DNA of 64,000 nt, from NCBI RefSeq assembly GCF_003610775.1, contig NZ_RAQO01000009.1:1-64000 (forward strand). The letters run 5' to 3'. Below are positions 44,020-53,996 of this stretch, in pieces (the stretch's first letter is position 1; each line of letters begins with the position of its first letter). A program made the position numbers and the translations under genes. The notes under the pieces are model-generated. The model made no database searches and was not told where the DNA came from. It saw nothing but the letters and a program-made list of their open reading frames with translations. The stretch comes from Alginatibacterium sediminis. GTDB lineage: Bacteria > Pseudomonadota > Gammaproteobacteria > Enterobacterales > Celerinatantimonadaceae.

Positions 44020-44050
44020 AGACGAGCGCATTTAGTCGCGAAACAAGCAT

Positions 44051-44077
44051 AAAAAAACGGCTCATATAGAGCCGTTT
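44051..44077 (-). terminator. Terminator of tal (minus strand)
   Basis: Perfect stem AAACGGCTC / GAGCCGTTT with loop ATATA; on the minus strand it is followed by seven T. It lies 18 bp after the tal stop and is the tal terminator. Confidence 0.92.
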
Positions 44078-44095
44078 AATAGTTCAAGCAATCGC

Positions 44096-45052
44096 TTAAG
44101 CGAGTGCTTTTTTAAGCATCACATCAAGTTTTTCTTGGTCAACAGCAAAGGCTCTAATACCTTCAGCTAGTTTCTCAGTCGCCATGGCATCTTCATTGTG
44201 TTGCCAATAGAACTCAGCTTCACTGAGAGCTCCTGGAGCAGTTTTGACGTCCTTCGCTTCTAGTAATTTGCGGCTAAGAGGCGCTTGTGTTGCATCAAGT
44301 TCTTCAAGTAAGGCCGGACCAATGGTGAGGCGGTCGCAACCGGCTAATTCTACAATTTCACTTATATTTCGGAAACTGGCACCCATCACTACCGTTTTGT
44401 AACCGTATTGCTTGTAATAATCGTAAATGGCGGTAACTGACTCAACGCCTGGATCTGCAGCACCATTGAAGTCTTGCTCTGGTGTTTTAGCTTTATGCCA
44501 ATCCAAAATTCGTCCTACAAAAGGTGAAATCAAATACACGCCAGCCTCTGCACATGCTCGTGCTTGAGCAAAAGAGAACAACAGCGTTAGGTTACAATTG
44601 ATGCCTTCTTTTTCGAGGATTTCTGCAGCGCGGATACCCGGCCAAGTGGATGCGATTTTGATAAGAACACGGTCTTTTGAAATACCTTGCTCGGCATACA
44701 AAGCGATTAATTTACGTGCTTTAGCGATGGTGGCTTGGGTATCAAACGACAAACGAGCATCAACTTCAGTAGAAATACGCCCTGGTACGAGTTCAAGCAC
44801 TTTACAACCAATGGTAACAATCAACTTATCGGCTGCGTTTTGAATTTGCTCAGATGGATCCTGACTTAATCCTTTAGCGTAGCTTGCAACGTCAGCAAGA
44901 AGGGTATTGTACTCCGGTAAGCCTAAAGCTTTAACGATCAACGACGGGTTGGTCGTAGCATCTTCAGGAGAGAACTTACGCATTGTCTCTAAATCGCCGG
45001 TATCTGCAACGACCGTGGTCATGGTTTTGAGTTGCTCGAGAAGAGAGCTCAT
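44096..45052 (-). CDS. tal: Transaldolase
   Basis: A 318-residue transaldolase close to E. coli TalB. Lys132, the Schiff-base residue, is in [24 protein letters not shown] and DATTNPSL mark the N-terminus. The enzyme transfers dihydroxyacetone units in the non-oxidative pentose phosphate pathway. It lies downstream of xylB on the same strand with a 227-bp gap that includes a terminator-like hairpin, so it probably has its own promoter. Xylulokinase supplies xylulose-5-phosphate to the same pathway. Confidence 0.96.
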   Translation of the reverse strand: MSSLLEQLKTMTTVVADTGDLETMRKFSPEDATTNPSLIVKALGLPEYNTLLADVASYAKGLSQDPSEQIQNAADKLIVTIGCKVLELVPGRISTEVDARLSFDTQATIAKARKLIALYAEQGISKDRVLIKIASTWPGIRAAEILEKEGINCNLTLLFSFAQARACAEAGVYLISPFVGRILDWHKAKTPEQDFNGAADPGVESVTAIYDYYKQYGYKTVVMGASFRNISEIVELAGCDRLTIGPALLEELDATQAPLSRKLLEAKDVKTAPGALSEAEFYWQHNEDAMATEKLAEGIRAFAVDQEKLDVMLKKALA

Positions 45053-45148
45053 AATAAATTTCCTATAATTTTAATTGTAAATCCCTTAGCGGAACTTGTA
45101 GTGGTACAAGATAGACATGTTTTGCCATAGATTGCACTTAAAGGCCAT

Positions 45149-45171
45149 AAAAAACTTGTCCAACCGGACAG
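45149..45171 (-). terminator. Candidate terminator of xylB
   Basis: Minus-strand hairpin CTGTCC-GGTT-GGACAA followed by G and six T. Stem of only five good pairs, so moderate strength. It lies about 110 bp downstream of xylB and upstream of tal. Confidence 0.6.
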
Positions 45172-45279
45172 TTTATTGCTTTAAATTTCAGTTCTGAGTG
45201 CAAGACAGCATTTTACACAGCTTCGTATACTCTAGCATGCTGGGCTGCACGAATGCACACCGTGCAACCCAAGTTGAGA

Positions 45280-46734
45280 TTAGAAAAAATCGGCTAAACG
45301 TTGGTATAGCTCTTGATAGCGCGCTTGCGAACTTTGGTAGGCATTATGTCTTTCGATATTCACCTCGTGAATCTGTACTAATTCTGGGCTCGGACAAACG
45401 TCATCTAGGCTTAAATCAGGATTTACTCCAAGCTTGGCCAAGCGAGCGGCGCCTAGTGCGGGTCCAACTTCACCACCTTTACAGTAGCGAAGGGATTCTC
45501 CAGTAATATCGGCTAACATTTGACGCCAGTAAGCGCTGCGAGCACCGCCACCAATGAGCGAAATTTCATCGGGCTTTAGGCCGGATTCATGCAGAACTCT
45601 AAACCCATCAGCAAAGGCATAACCAACACCTTCGAGTACCGACTTTGCAAGTTCCAACTTGGTGGTTTCATGACTCATTCCGAAGAATACGCCTTTGGCC
45701 TCTGGGTTGTTGTGAGGTGTACGCTCCCCAGATAAATAGGGTAAAAACAACACTGATGAGGGTACACCTTGGTCAAGAGCTTCAACTTGTTTGAGCATTT
45801 CGGGCACGCTTTCTAAGCCTGTGAGTTCCACCACCCAGTCTAAGCAGGCGGCGGCACTCAAAATTACTGACATCAAGTGCCAAGTATCAGGTAAAGCGTG
45901 ACAAAAACTATGCACGGCAGACTCTGGATTACTGCGATAGCCATTACTTACCGCAAAATATACCCCAGAGGTACCCAGCGATAACATGGCTTGACCGGGT
46001 TTAATAATACCAACACCTACAGCACCGGCAGCATTGTCCCCACCGCCTGCTACAATTGCGACTTCGTTCATTCCCCAGCGTTTGGCTAAACTAGCTTTAA
46101 GCTGTCCGGTTATTTGGTTGCCTTCAAATAGACTTGGCATATGTGAACGATTAAGTCCGCAAGCTTCGAGCATTTCGAGGCTCCAATCGCGTTTCTCTAC
46201 ATCTAACCACGACGTACCAGCAGCGTCAGACATATCTGAAGCAAATTGGCCGCTGAGTCGGAAATTTAGATAGTCTTTTGGTAATAGTACTTTATCAATA
46301 CGGGCAAAATTCTCTGGTTCGTTTTGTTTGACCCACAACACTTTAGGGGCTGTAAAACCAGGCATCACTAAATTTCCGCTGATCTGGTGTGCACTCGGAA
46401 CTTTAGCTTCAATCTCAGCACATTGTTGCGCGCTACGGCCATCATTCCAAAGCATACAAGGGCGGATAATGTCGGCATTTTTGTCAATCAAAGTGGCACC
46501 GTGCATTTGACCGGCGATTCCCATCGACTTAACGCTGGCTAAGCTTTGATTATCAGCTAAAGCTTGCATGGCATTGCAAGTGGCTGTCCACCAATCTTGT
46601 GGAGCTTGTTCAGACCATAATTCCTGAGGTCTGCTCACAGACAGCGGTGAACTTTGCTGATCAATAATATCGCCAGTTTCAGACAATAGAACCGCTTTGA
46701 CGCCAGATGTTCCTAAATCAATCCCAATGTACAT
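45280..46734 (-). CDS. xylB: Xylulokinase
   Basis: A 484-residue FGGY-family sugar kinase almost exactly the length of E. coli XylB. It opens YIGIDLGTSGVKAVLL and includes the ATP-site phrase GGGDNAAGAVGVG and the signature SLIGGGARSAYWRQMLADI. It phosphorylates D-xylulose. No xylose isomerase, transporter or XylR gene is in the window, so the rest of the pathway is elsewhere. A CRP-like site lies about 118 bp upstream. Confidence 0.95.
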   Translation of the reverse strand: MYIGIDLGTSGVKAVLLSETGDIIDQQSSPLSVSRPQELWSEQAPQDWWTATCNAMQALADNQSLASVKSMGIAGQMHGATLIDKNADIIRPCMLWNDGRSAQQCAEIEAKVPSAHQISGNLVMPGFTAPKVLWVKQNEPENFARIDKVLLPKDYLNFRLSGQFASDMSDAAGTSWLDVEKRDWSLEMLEACGLNRSHMPSLFEGNQITGQLKASLAKRWGMNEVAIVAGGGDNAAGAVGVGIIKPGQAMLSLGTSGVYFAVSNGYRSNPESAVHSFCHALPDTWHLMSVILSAAACLDWVVELTGLESVPEMLKQVEALDQGVPSSVLFLPYLSGERTPHNNPEAKGVFFGMSHETTKLELAKSVLEGVGYAFADGFRVLHESGLKPDEISLIGGGARSAYWRQMLADITGESLRYCKGGEVGPALGAARLAKLGVNPDLSLDDVCPSPELVQIHEVNIERHNAYQSSQARYQELYQRLADFF

Positions 46735-46844
46735 AGTTGCTCCTGCAAGTAGGGCAGTAAAAAATTATCGTGGGTCTATCCTGATGCTTGGCTTTGCGGG
46801 TAACAATTATGAAATTTATTGCTCGATTGCAGATATTGAATTTT

Positions 46845-46860
46845 TGTGTGAGAGATCACG
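46845..46860 (-). promoter_or_regulatory. Possible CRP site upstream of xylB
   Basis: TGTGT-GAGAGA-TCACG matches TGTGA-N6-TCACA at eight of ten core positions. Its centre is about 118 bp from the xylB start. Consistent with catabolite control of a pentose gene, but only a pattern match. Confidence 0.4.
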
Positions 46861-47032
46861 TAAGTAATCGCTATAAGCCGAGTTTCACGGGCATTATTAG
46901 CCCAATGTTAAACGCTTAGCTAAAGAGGCTGCTTGAAACTAAGGTTTTGAGTGACAGCGAGTTTAGGGCTTTAACAACTAGGTGATTTTCTGAAATTAGC
47001 TCAATTGTGTGTTCTGTAGGTGAGGTATAAAC

Positions 47033-47057
47033 AAAAAAGGGGAAGCTAAGCTTCCCC
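47033..47057 (-). terminator. Terminator of the gal operon
   Basis: GGGGAAGC / GCTTCCCC stem with loop TAA; on the minus strand six T follow. It lies 26 bp after the galK stop. Confidence 0.92.
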
Positions 47058-47082
47058 AAAACGTGACACCTAAAGGAAAGTG

Positions 47083-48243
47083 TTAAAGCGCGCCGGCTCC
47101 ATTAAGTGCTCGGCAAACATAAATGGTTTCTTTGATCCCTGTTTTGGCTTGATATTTCTGGGCTAGAGCCGCTTTTAGCGGTTCAACTAAATGCGGCGGT
47201 ACTAATGAAACGACACAACCACCAAAGCCGCCACCGGTCATGCGTACTCCGCCCTCGTCACCTATAACTTCTTTGACAAGGTCTACAATATAGTCAATTG
47301 GTGGCACTGTGATTTCGAAATCATCGCGCATTGATGCATGTGACTGCGCCATAAGTTCACCCAAATAACGCATATCGCCCTGACTTAATGCGCGAGCAGC
47401 TTCGGTAGTGCGGTAGTTCTCGGTAACCACGTGACGAGCGCGTTTAGCGACATCTATTGGAAGCGAAGCTAGTTTTTGATCTAAACCTTCAACGCTCACG
47501 TCGCGTAGGGCCTTAACCCCTAGTGCACTTGCAGCGGCTTCGCACTGTTCGCGACGCGTGTTGTACTCGCTATCGACCAAGCCACGTTTGACGTTTGAAT
47601 GAATGATAACAATGCTCATGTTTTCAGGCATTGGAACGGCCTTAGTTTCTAGGCTACGGCAGTCGATTAGCAAGGAATGGCTTTGCTGCCCTTCAGCAGA
47701 AATAAGCTGATCCATAATGCCGCAATTACAACCGACAAATTTGTTCTCTGCCTCTTGTCCGTTTAAAGCAATTTCTTGTTGACTAATATTCAAGTCGTAT
47801 AAGGTCTTGAACACTTGTCCTATGACTACTTCCAAAGATGCTGAAGAACTTAAACCAGCGCCTTGCGGTACGTTGCCACTAACACTTAAGTCTGCGCCGC
47901 CGAACTGATACCCGCGTGCTAGTAAGTGTTTAGCTACACCTCGAATATAATTTGCCCACATATATTCAGGGTGAGCAACAATTGGCTGGCTTACGTCGAA
48001 CTCATCAACCTGTTGGTAGTCTACTGAGTAAACTCTAACGATGTTATCTTCACGTTTTGCGCAGGCAACAAGGGTGTGATAGTTGATGGCGCAAGGTAAT
48101 ACAAATCCATCATTATAATCGGTGTGCTCACCAATGAGGTTTACACGTCCCGGGGCCTGAACCAAAGTAGGGGCTTGATAGTCAAATTGTTGCGAGAAGC
48201 TTGAACTTACGGCTTCTATCAATGCTGAATCAGGTAAAAACAT
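47083..48243 (-). CDS. galK: Galactokinase
   Basis: A 386-residue GHMP kinase. The galactokinase signature [20 protein letters not shown] lies near residue 31, the ATP loop [12 protein letters not shown] near 122 and the late [11 protein letters not shown] motif near 335. It phosphorylates galactose at C1, first step of the Leloir pathway. ATG at 48243 has AGGAG six bases upstream; the TTG at 48246 is not needed. Last gene of galETK, 9 bp after galT, followed by a terminator. Confidence 0.97.
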   Translation of the reverse strand: MFLPDSALIEAVSSSFSQQFDYQAPTLVQAPGRVNLIGEHTDYNDGFVLPCAINYHTLVACAKREDNIVRVYSVDYQQVDEFDVSQPIVAHPEYMWANYIRGVAKHLLARGYQFGGADLSVSGNVPQGAGLSSSASLEVVIGQVFKTLYDLNISQQEIALNGQEAENKFVGCNCGIMDQLISAEGQQSHSLLIDCRSLETKAVPMPENMSIVIIHSNVKRGLVDSEYNTRREQCEAAASALGVKALRDVSVEGLDQKLASLPIDVAKRARHVVTENYRTTEAARALSQGDMRYLGELMAQSHASMRDDFEITVPPIDYIVDLVKEVIGDEGGVRMTGGGFGGCVVSLVPPHLVEPLKAALAQKYQAKTGIKETIYVCRALNGAGAL

Positions 48244-48252
48244 CAAAAACTC

Positions 48253-49311
48253 CTATTGGTCTTTGTAATGAACGTCGCTAACAGCCCGTAGTTTCTCAGC
48301 AGCTTGCTCAGGGGTTAAATCGCGCTGGCTTTCGGCAAGCATTTCGTAGCCGACCATAAACTTGCGAACACTTGCACTGCGAAGCAGTGGTGGATAAAAC
48401 AAGGCATGTAATTGCCAAGCATTATCATCTTCGAGTTGACCTTCTTGGTTGCGTTTAAATGGCGCATAGTGCCAACCCATTGAATAAGGGAATGAGGTTT
48501 TAAATAAGTTGTCATAACGACTCGTGAGGCGCTTTATGGCATCGGCAAGGTCGTCTTTTTGTTCTGTATTAAGTGCATCAAAGCGATTCGCTGCAAATTT
48601 TGGTAAAAGCATGGTTTCGAATGGCCAAGCCGCCCAATACGGTACTACTGCGATCCAGTGTTTGGTTTCAACGACTGTTCGGCTGCCATCAGCTTGTTCT
48701 CTGAGGGCGTAATCGAGTAGTAAATTACTACCATGTTCGGCGTTATAGGCAAGGAGTAACTCATCTTTACGCGCTATCTCGTTGGGTATAAAACTGTTTG
48801 CCCAAATTTGACCATGTGGATGAGGTTGAGAACAGCCCATAGTTGCGCCTTTATTTTCAAAGGCTTGTACCCAAATATAATCTTTACTAAGCTCGCTTAT
48901 TTGCTCATCCCAAGTATCTACGATGGAACGGATAGCAGACACAGATAACTGAGGTAGCGTCTTGCTGTGATCCGGTGAGAAGCAAATCACGCGACTAGTG
49001 CCGCGTGCTGTTTCACAGCGCATCAGCGGATCGTCGTTGGTTGGCGCATCGGGAGCGTCTACGGTTAGAGCGGCAAAATCATTGGTAAAAACAAATGTGC
49101 CTTTATAATCCGGGTTAATATCGCCTGAGATACGCTCATTGCTTGGACACAAAAAGCAACTTGCTTCGTAACTTGGCAATATATTATCGTCGGTTTTTTC
49201 GTCTTGTCCTTGCCATGGACGTTTGGCGCGGTGTGGAGAAACCAACACATATTGTCCGCTTAGCGGGTTATAACGACGGTGTGGATGGTCCACGGGATCA
49301 AATTGGGTCAT
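48253..49311 (-). CDS. galT: Galactose-1-phosphate uridylyltransferase
   Basis: A 352-residue GalT with the catalytic H-P-H motif in [14 protein letters not shown] and zinc-site cysteines in CFLCPSN. It converts galactose-1-phosphate and UDP-glucose to UDP-galactose and glucose-1-phosphate. It sits between galE and galK, 45 bp after galE. The ribosome site before ATG 49311 is poor (AGATAAAAACCT), suggesting coupling or weaker initiation. Confidence 0.97.
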   Translation of the reverse strand: MTQFDPVDHPHRRYNPLSGQYVLVSPHRAKRPWQGQDEKTDDNILPSYEASCFLCPSNERISGDINPDYKGTFVFTNDFAALTVDAPDAPTNDDPLMRCETARGTSRVICFSPDHSKTLPQLSVSAIRSIVDTWDEQISELSKDYIWVQAFENKGATMGCSQPHPHGQIWANSFIPNEIARKDELLLAYNAEHGSNLLLDYALREQADGSRTVVETKHWIAVVPYWAAWPFETMLLPKFAANRFDALNTEQKDDLADAIKRLTSRYDNLFKTSFPYSMGWHYAPFKRNQEGQLEDDNAWQLHALFYPPLLRSASVRKFMVGYEMLAESQRDLTPEQAAEKLRAVSDVHYKDQ

Positions 49312-49356
49312 AGGTTTTTATCTTGGCGAATGAACGCCGCTCCTTAAGCTAACTAA

Positions 49357-50373
49357 TTATTCTTGGTAACCATTGGGGTTGTTTGACTGCCAGCGCCAGC
49401 TATCCGTGGTCATCGTTTCGAGGTCTCGGCTTGGACTCCAGTCCAGCTCTAGCATCGCTTTGCTTGGATCGGCCCAACATTCGGCAATGTCACCTGGTCT
49501 GCGCGGACTCACTTGATACTTCACTTCTTTGCCACTGGCTTTTGAAAAAGCAGCAACCATTTCTAGTACACTAGCGCCGTTACCGGTCCCCAAATTGTAG
49601 ATATGTAATCCATGCTTTGGACTGGCTTTATTCAGTGCTGCGACGTGACCATCAGCCAAATCAACGACGTGAATATAGTCGCGTACACCGGTGCCATCCA
49701 CAGTTGGGTAATCGTCACCAAACACACTGAGAAATTCGCGGCGGCCTACGGCTACTTGAGCGATGAAAGGCATTAGATTGTTAGGGATGCCTTGGGGGTC
49801 TTCCCCCATGGTGCCAGATTCATGGGCACCTACTGGATTAAAGTAGCGCAATAAAGTGACACTCCATTGCGGATCAGCATTCACCAAATCGCGCATGCAT
49901 TCCTCGACCATATACTTACTGCGGCCATAAGGGTTGGTGGTGGCACCTGTTGCAGTTGTTTCCTTAATAGGAATCTCTTGTGGGTCGCCGTAAACCGTTG
50001 CTGAAGAACTAAATATTAAACGTTTTACTCCGGCGTCGCGCATCGCTTCAGCTAGAACCAAGGAGCCATGTACATTATTGTCGTAGTATTCTAAAGGTTT
50101 GGCGACTGACTCTCCGACCGCTTTTAGGCCTGCAAAGTGGATGACCGCGTAAATTTCATGTTCGCTAAAGATTTTGTCTAATAAGGCGCGATCACGCACA
50201 TCACCCAAGTAGAAGTCCGGTGTTTTGCCACTTATCGCTGCGATTCTTTGCAGTACAATTTCTTTGCTGTTACATAAGTTGTCCAAAATAATCGGTTCAA
50301 TGCCCGCAGCTATAAGCTGTATGCAGGTGTGGCTGCCGATATAACCCATTCCGCCGGTGATAAGTACTTTCAC
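49357..50373 (-). CDS. galE: UDP-glucose 4-epimerase
   Basis: An NAD-dependent short-chain dehydrogenase-like epimerase. [16 protein letters not shown] holds the nucleotide-binding GxxGxxG, SSSATVYG the catalytic serine region and YGRSKYMVE the Tyr-x3-Lys pair. The frame allows an ATG at 50385, but a GTG at 50373 has GGAG six bases upstream and gives MKVLITGG and 338 residues, exactly the E. coli GalE length, so the GTG is preferred. First gene of galETK, controlled by two GalR-type operators. Confidence 0.95.
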   Translation of the reverse strand: MKVLITGGMGYIGSHTCIQLIAAGIEPIILDNLCNSKEIVLQRIAAISGKTPDFYLGDVRDRALLDKIFSEHEIYAVIHFAGLKAVGESVAKPLEYYDNNVHGSLVLAEAMRDAGVKRLIFSSSATVYGDPQEIPIKETTATGATTNPYGRSKYMVEECMRDLVNADPQWSVTLLRYFNPVGAHESGTMGEDPQGIPNNLMPFIAQVAVGRREFLSVFGDDYPTVDGTGVRDYIHVVDLADGHVAALNKASPKHGLHIYNLGTGNGASVLEMVAAFSKASGKEVKYQVSPRRPGDIAECWADPSKAMLELDWSPSRDLETMTTDSWRWQSNNPNGYQE

Positions 50374-50404
50374 GTTGTTCTCCATTTTCCATCGTCCAAT
50401 ACTT

Positions 50405-50420
50405 GTGGAAACGTTTACAC
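50405..50420. promoter_or_regulatory. GalR/GalS operator, proximal
   Basis: GTGGAAACGTTTACAC fits the GalR consensus GTGKAANCGNTTNCAC completely. It lies about 32 bp before the galE start, next to the predicted transcription start. Confidence 0.9.
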
Positions 50421-50427
50421 TAGATTC

Positions 50428-50455
50428 AGAATAGCACGCAAATTATCTAAGTAAA
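50428..50455 (-). promoter_or_regulatory. Predicted galE promoter
   Basis: Minus strand: TTTACT (-35, 50450-50455), 16-bp spacer, TATTCT (-10, 50428-50433). It lies between the two GalR operators, with transcription starting just before or within the proximal one, as in the E. coli gal promoter region. Confidence 0.55.
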
Positions 50456-50514
50456 GTCTTAGAAACTGAATTTTTTGGGCAAATAACTAAAAATGAGAGC
50501 TATGCCTAAGCCAT

Positions 50515-50530
50515 GGTAAAACGTTTCCAC
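50515..50530. promoter_or_regulatory. GalR/GalS operator, distal
   Basis: GGTAAAACGTTTCCAC, nearly the GalR consensus (mismatches only at the second and third positions). Its centre is 110 bp from the proximal operator, very near the E. coli OE-OI spacing. Confidence 0.8.
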
Positions 50531-50940
50531 ACAAGTTTTTTGCTAAATTTTGGCTAAGCATACCAACCAGCAGTGAGGTATTGCTACTTCAGCATTTGTT
50601 TCTTTAAGGCTTGGTGAAGCCTAGAAAAGATATGTAATTGACTTGAATTGCGTTAGAAGCCGTCAATTAGGCTAATAATCAACAGCCAATATAGGCAATT
50701 AAACCTAAAAAAAATATCAACAGCGACTAAACTTTTAAATTAATGCTACTGATCGGTGACCCTGTGTCAGATATTCGACGGGTTTCTCTTACGCTTTGAC
50801 AAAAAAAGTAGTAATTTATCTTGAAGCGAAGCTGATGTTTCTGCTTGTGTTTTGTTGCTTTTTGTCAAAGACATTTGCAATACCAACGACCGTTGTACTT
50901 ATTTTTTGAACTTAGAACCGCCTTTGCGATAAGGAAAACT

Positions 50941-52608
50941 ATGCTAGACCAAAGCCATTTGGTGTTGTCCGATGACAAACAAGCAGTTTTTGTTCATGTT
51001 ACTGCGCAAGACCGCGCAATAACCGCAACTGATATAAAAGCGTTATTAGTGCGTTCGCCATATGGGCACTATGAGATTGACAACTCGGCGATTGAAGATG
51101 CGGTGGTCAAATTTAGTCAGGTTATTGAAGATCCTTTATTGTTAGAAGGCGAACGTATACTGGTTCAACTCGCAACTGCAGTAAATGCCAGCATAGAAAT
51201 TGAAATAGCCGATAACAAAATGGCGGCATGGGGCATTATTGTAGCGGCGAAAGGCGGCACCCATATAACAGCAGCGCAACTATCTGAAGCAATGCGTAAC
51301 GCCGGTATTCGCAATGGATTGCAAAAAAATCGAGCGATTAATTTACTGAAGCTGGCGCTAAGCGCCCCCCCAGGTCAACGCATTCGTAAAGTTATTGCCT
51401 TGGGTCGTAAACCTGAGGATGGTATTGATTCTCGATTTGAACGCTTGGTCGAAACACTTAAAGAACGGATGCTAGTTCCAAAAGAGCGCGATGACGGCAC
51501 CGTAGATATGCGAGAGCTTGGATCCTTTGTAACGGTTGAGCCTGGTATGCCATTGATGCTACGCCATCCCTATGTCGAAGGGCATAGCGGCCTGACAATT
51601 ACCGGGACTGAAGTTCCTTTTTATCGTGGAAAAGAAATCGACTTTGATGCCGGAGAAGGCGTTGATATTGATGAGAACGACAACAATCGCTTAATTGCGA
51701 CTAAAACTGGCTTACCATTAGAAACCGAAAATGGGATGAAAGTGGACGACGCGCTGATCATTGATAATGTGGATATTGGTACCGGTAATATCGACTTTCC
51801 TGGTTCGGTTTTAGTTTCAGGTAACATTGCTGAAGGTATGAGCGTAAAAGCTGGTGGCGATGTACACGTTGCTGGTTTTGTTGAGTCGGCCCAAATAGAG
51901 TCTGGCGGTGATATTGTGGTTACTCAAGGGGTGATAGGACATCGGGTACAAGAAGGAACCATGCACTATTCTTGTGAGATTAACTGCAAGGGAAGTTTTA
52001 ACGCCGGCTTTGTTCAATACTCAAAAGTAACCGCCAAAAAGGCCATTTTTGTAACCAATCAATTACTGCATAGCTCAGTTGACAGTGGTCAAGAAGTCTC
52101 GGTCATCGATAAAGCGGGTCGAAAGGGAACAATTGTCGGTGGCAAAGTGCACGCTGGTGGCCGGATTAGCACTATCGTGCTTGGAGCCCAAGCAGGTACA
52201 GCAACTGAGCTAAGCATTATGGGAGAATACACCCAAATTGTGGCGCGGTATCATGAATTACAAGATGCTGAAAAACAATGCCATGATGAAATTTCTAGAG
52301 TGATCAAAGCGCAGCTAGGTCTAAAGCGAGAAGCCGATGCTGCGGTAAGAAAAGAACTCTCCGATCAGCTAGACCAAGAAATTAATCAACATCGTAGTGA
52401 CTTGTATCGAATTTCGAAAGAACTCGAAGATAACGTCCAACAGACTGAAGATTTTCTAGATTCTGCGAAAGTTATTGTTAGAAAAGAGCTACATCCTAAC
52501 ATCCGCTTAAAAATTGCTGACAAGCAACACTTCAATAAAAAGACCCTTGGCCCAAGTGAAAGTGTCTTTGAAGCTGGGGTACTGGATTTCAAATCCCTAG
52601 GCAGCTAG
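50941..52608 (+). CDS. FapA (DUF342) family protein
   Basis: A 555-residue cytoplasmic protein of the DUF342/FapA group. The N-terminal 200 residues are mixed alpha/beta; the centre (about 200-430) is a parallel beta-helix-like run of GNI, GGDV and GGDI turns (VLVSGNIAEGMSVKAGGDV is typical); the C-terminal 90 residues form a long coiled coil rich in E, K and Q. FapA proteins have been linked to flagellar assembly and polar organelles, but no flagellar genes are near. The ATG at 50941 follows AAGGA; the frame's first ATG at 50845 would add 32 odd residues. Confidence 0.87.
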   Translation: MLDQSHLVLSDDKQAVFVHVTAQDRAITATDIKALLVRSPYGHYEIDNSAIEDAVVKFSQVIEDPLLLEGERILVQLATAVNASIEIEIADNKMAAWGIIVAAKGGTHITAAQLSEAMRNAGIRNGLQKNRAINLLKLALSAPPGQRIRKVIALGRKPEDGIDSRFERLVETLKERMLVPKERDDGTVDMRELGSFVTVEPGMPLMLRHPYVEGHSGLTITGTEVPFYRGKEIDFDAGEGVDIDENDNNRLIATKTGLPLETENGMKVDDALIIDNVDIGTGNIDFPGSVLVSGNIAEGMSVKAGGDVHVAGFVESAQIESGGDIVVTQGVIGHRVQEGTMHYSCEINCKGSFNAGFVQYSKVTAKKAIFVTNQLLHSSVDSGQEVSVIDKAGRKGTIVGGKVHAGGRISTIVLGAQAGTATELSIMGEYTQIVARYHELQDAEKQCHDEISRVIKAQLGLKREADAAVRKELSDQLDQEINQHRSDLYRISKELEDNVQQTEDFLDSAKVIVRKELHPNIRLKIADKQHFNKKTLGPSESVFEAGVLDFKSLGS

Positions 52609-52734
52609 GGTATTTATCCATCGACTCATTTAGGACTTGAAAATACAACAGGCTTAGCACCAACGTTCCTTTACGCGTGTAATTGTCTTATGATGCAACG
52701 CAATCTAAATCGACAATAAATTGGTACATCGTAA

Positions 52735-53655
52735 ATGTTTGGTTTTAAAGAAGCTTGGATGATATTTGTCAAAGGCCTTGCCATGGGAGCCGCTGATGTT
52801 GTCCCTGGTGTCTCAGGTGGTACCGTTGCGTTCATTACCGGTATCTATGAGCGTCTGCTAAATGCTATTCGACAAATCAATTTCCCTGCAATTCAAATAT
52901 GGCGCAAACAAGGACTTAAGGCTGCTTGGGATCATATAGACGGTAACTTTTTGCTAATACTTTTTAGCGGAATAATGACCAGTATTCTTAGCCTTGCGAA
53001 AATAGTTTCTTGGTTGCTTGAACATCACCAACTGTTGGTATGGTCATTGTTTAGTGGTTTGATATTGGCGTCGGCTTGGCATATTTCGAAGCAAATAAAA
53101 ACTTGGTCAGCGGCTTCTTGGATAAGCTTGGCCCTTGGTTGTGGGTTTTCCTTACTGGTTTCACAACTAAGCCCTGCAAGTATTGACGTACAAAACTACT
53201 ACTATTTCTTCGCCGGTATGATTGCTATATGTGCGATGATACTTCCTGGAATATCTGGCAGTTTTATTCTTCTGATTTTAGGTATGTATCACCCATTATT
53301 AACCGCAGTAAATCAGCTTCAAATAAGCGCGTTAGCATTGTTTGCCGGTGGCGCACTTATTGGCTTATTAAGCTTCTCGCATCTTTTGTCCTATTTACTT
53401 AAACGATGGCACAACCCTAGTTATGCAGTATTAACTGGATTTCTACTCGGTTCATTGTCTCTGCTTTGGCCTTGGAAACAGGTGGTTTCTACGTACACGA
53501 GTTCTGAAGGAATCGAAAAACCATTGCAGCAAATGAACATATTGCCGACTCAATATGCACAGCTATTACAGCAAGACCCGCAAACCTTGAGTTGTGTAGC
53601 TTTGATGCTTTTAGGTGTCGTTTTTATAGTGGTACTTGAACGTAAAAGTAATTAA
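52735..53655 (+). CDS. popT: DUF368 protein, probable undecaprenyl-phosphate translocase (PopT)
   Basis: A 306-residue membrane protein with about eight helices. The DUF368 hallmark is KGLAMGAADVVPGVSGGTVAF near the N-terminus, repeated in degenerate form as AMILPGISGSFILL midway, giving an inverted-repeat fold. Members of this family (PopT in Vibrio cholerae and Staphylococcus) have been shown to recycle the lipid carrier undecaprenyl phosphate across the inner membrane, an activity important for cell-wall synthesis at alkaline pH. That is family knowledge applied here. A strong terminator follows. Confidence 0.85.
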   Translation: MFGFKEAWMIFVKGLAMGAADVVPGVSGGTVAFITGIYERLLNAIRQINFPAIQIWRKQGLKAAWDHIDGNFLLILFSGIMTSILSLAKIVSWLLEHHQLLVWSLFSGLILASAWHISKQIKTWSAASWISLALGCGFSLLVSQLSPASIDVQNYYYFFAGMIAICAMILPGISGSFILLILGMYHPLLTAVNQLQISALALFAGGALIGLLSFSHLLSYLLKRWHNPSYAVLTGFLLGSLSLLWPWKQVVSTYTSSEGIEKPLQQMNILPTQYAQLLQQDPQTLSCVALMLLGVVFIVVLERKSN

Positions 53656-53679
53656 CTCGAAATTGATATAACTCGCACA

Positions 53680-53710
53680 AGGCTGCTATCGAAAGATAGC
53701 AGCCTTTTTT
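53680..53710 (+). terminator. Terminator after popT
   Basis: AGGCTGCTATC / GATAGCAGCCT 11-bp stem with a GAAA tetraloop and a run of T. Strong Rho-independent terminator. Confidence 0.95.
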
Positions 53711-53805
53711 ATTGTGATCAGTGTTAGGAAATATGTTCCGCTGGTGTGTGAAGCATCAATTGTAAAGTGTGAATCAACGCTTGTTTTTGATATTTAGTTG
53801 ATTCT

Positions 53806-53819
53806 TGAAAGCGTTTGCG
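53806..53819. promoter_or_regulatory. LacI-family operator-like palindrome upstream of GH13 gene
   Basis: TGAAAGCGTTTGCG fits the generic LacI-family operator TGNAANCGNTTNCA at all but the last position. It lies about 178 bp before the GH13 start, in a 341-bp gap otherwise lacking recognisable sites, and may be the site of a maltose-type LacI regulator encoded elsewhere. Confidence 0.5.
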
Positions 53820-53996
53820 AAAACCCTTTCAGTCACAGTTTGAGTCTTAGCCCGTTCTTGCTTGCGTTTTTAAGCGGCTATCACTGCTATTTTGTACGCG
53901 CTATTGCATGAAATTTCAGCAGCTATAGCGATGCAGAGGACAGGGCGAGAATACTTCAACGTCCATCCCAAACTCGGATTGTCAACGGAGGACAAC

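Larger units (their letters stand above)
46735..47082. other. Intergenic region between xylB and galK
   Basis: A 348-bp gap holding the xylB promoter region with a CRP-like site at 46845 and, at its right end, the galK terminator. No open frame or RNA gene is recognisable. Confidence 0.7.
50374..50940. other. Control region between galE and the FapA-like gene
   Basis: A 567-bp divergent intergenic region. It holds both GalR operators and the galE promoter on the left, and on the right a TTGACA at 50796 that could be the -35 of the FapA-like gene. The middle (50531-50790) is AT-rich with nothing I recognise. Confidence 0.6.

Noticed and set aside
45242-45270. Imperfect hairpin GGGCTGCACG / CGTGCAACCC between xylB and tal
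   Set aside because: One mismatch and no T run on either strand; not supportable as a terminator.
45198-45506. 102-residue plus-strand open frame
   Set aside because: Mostly antisense to the 3' end of xylB; no ribosome site.
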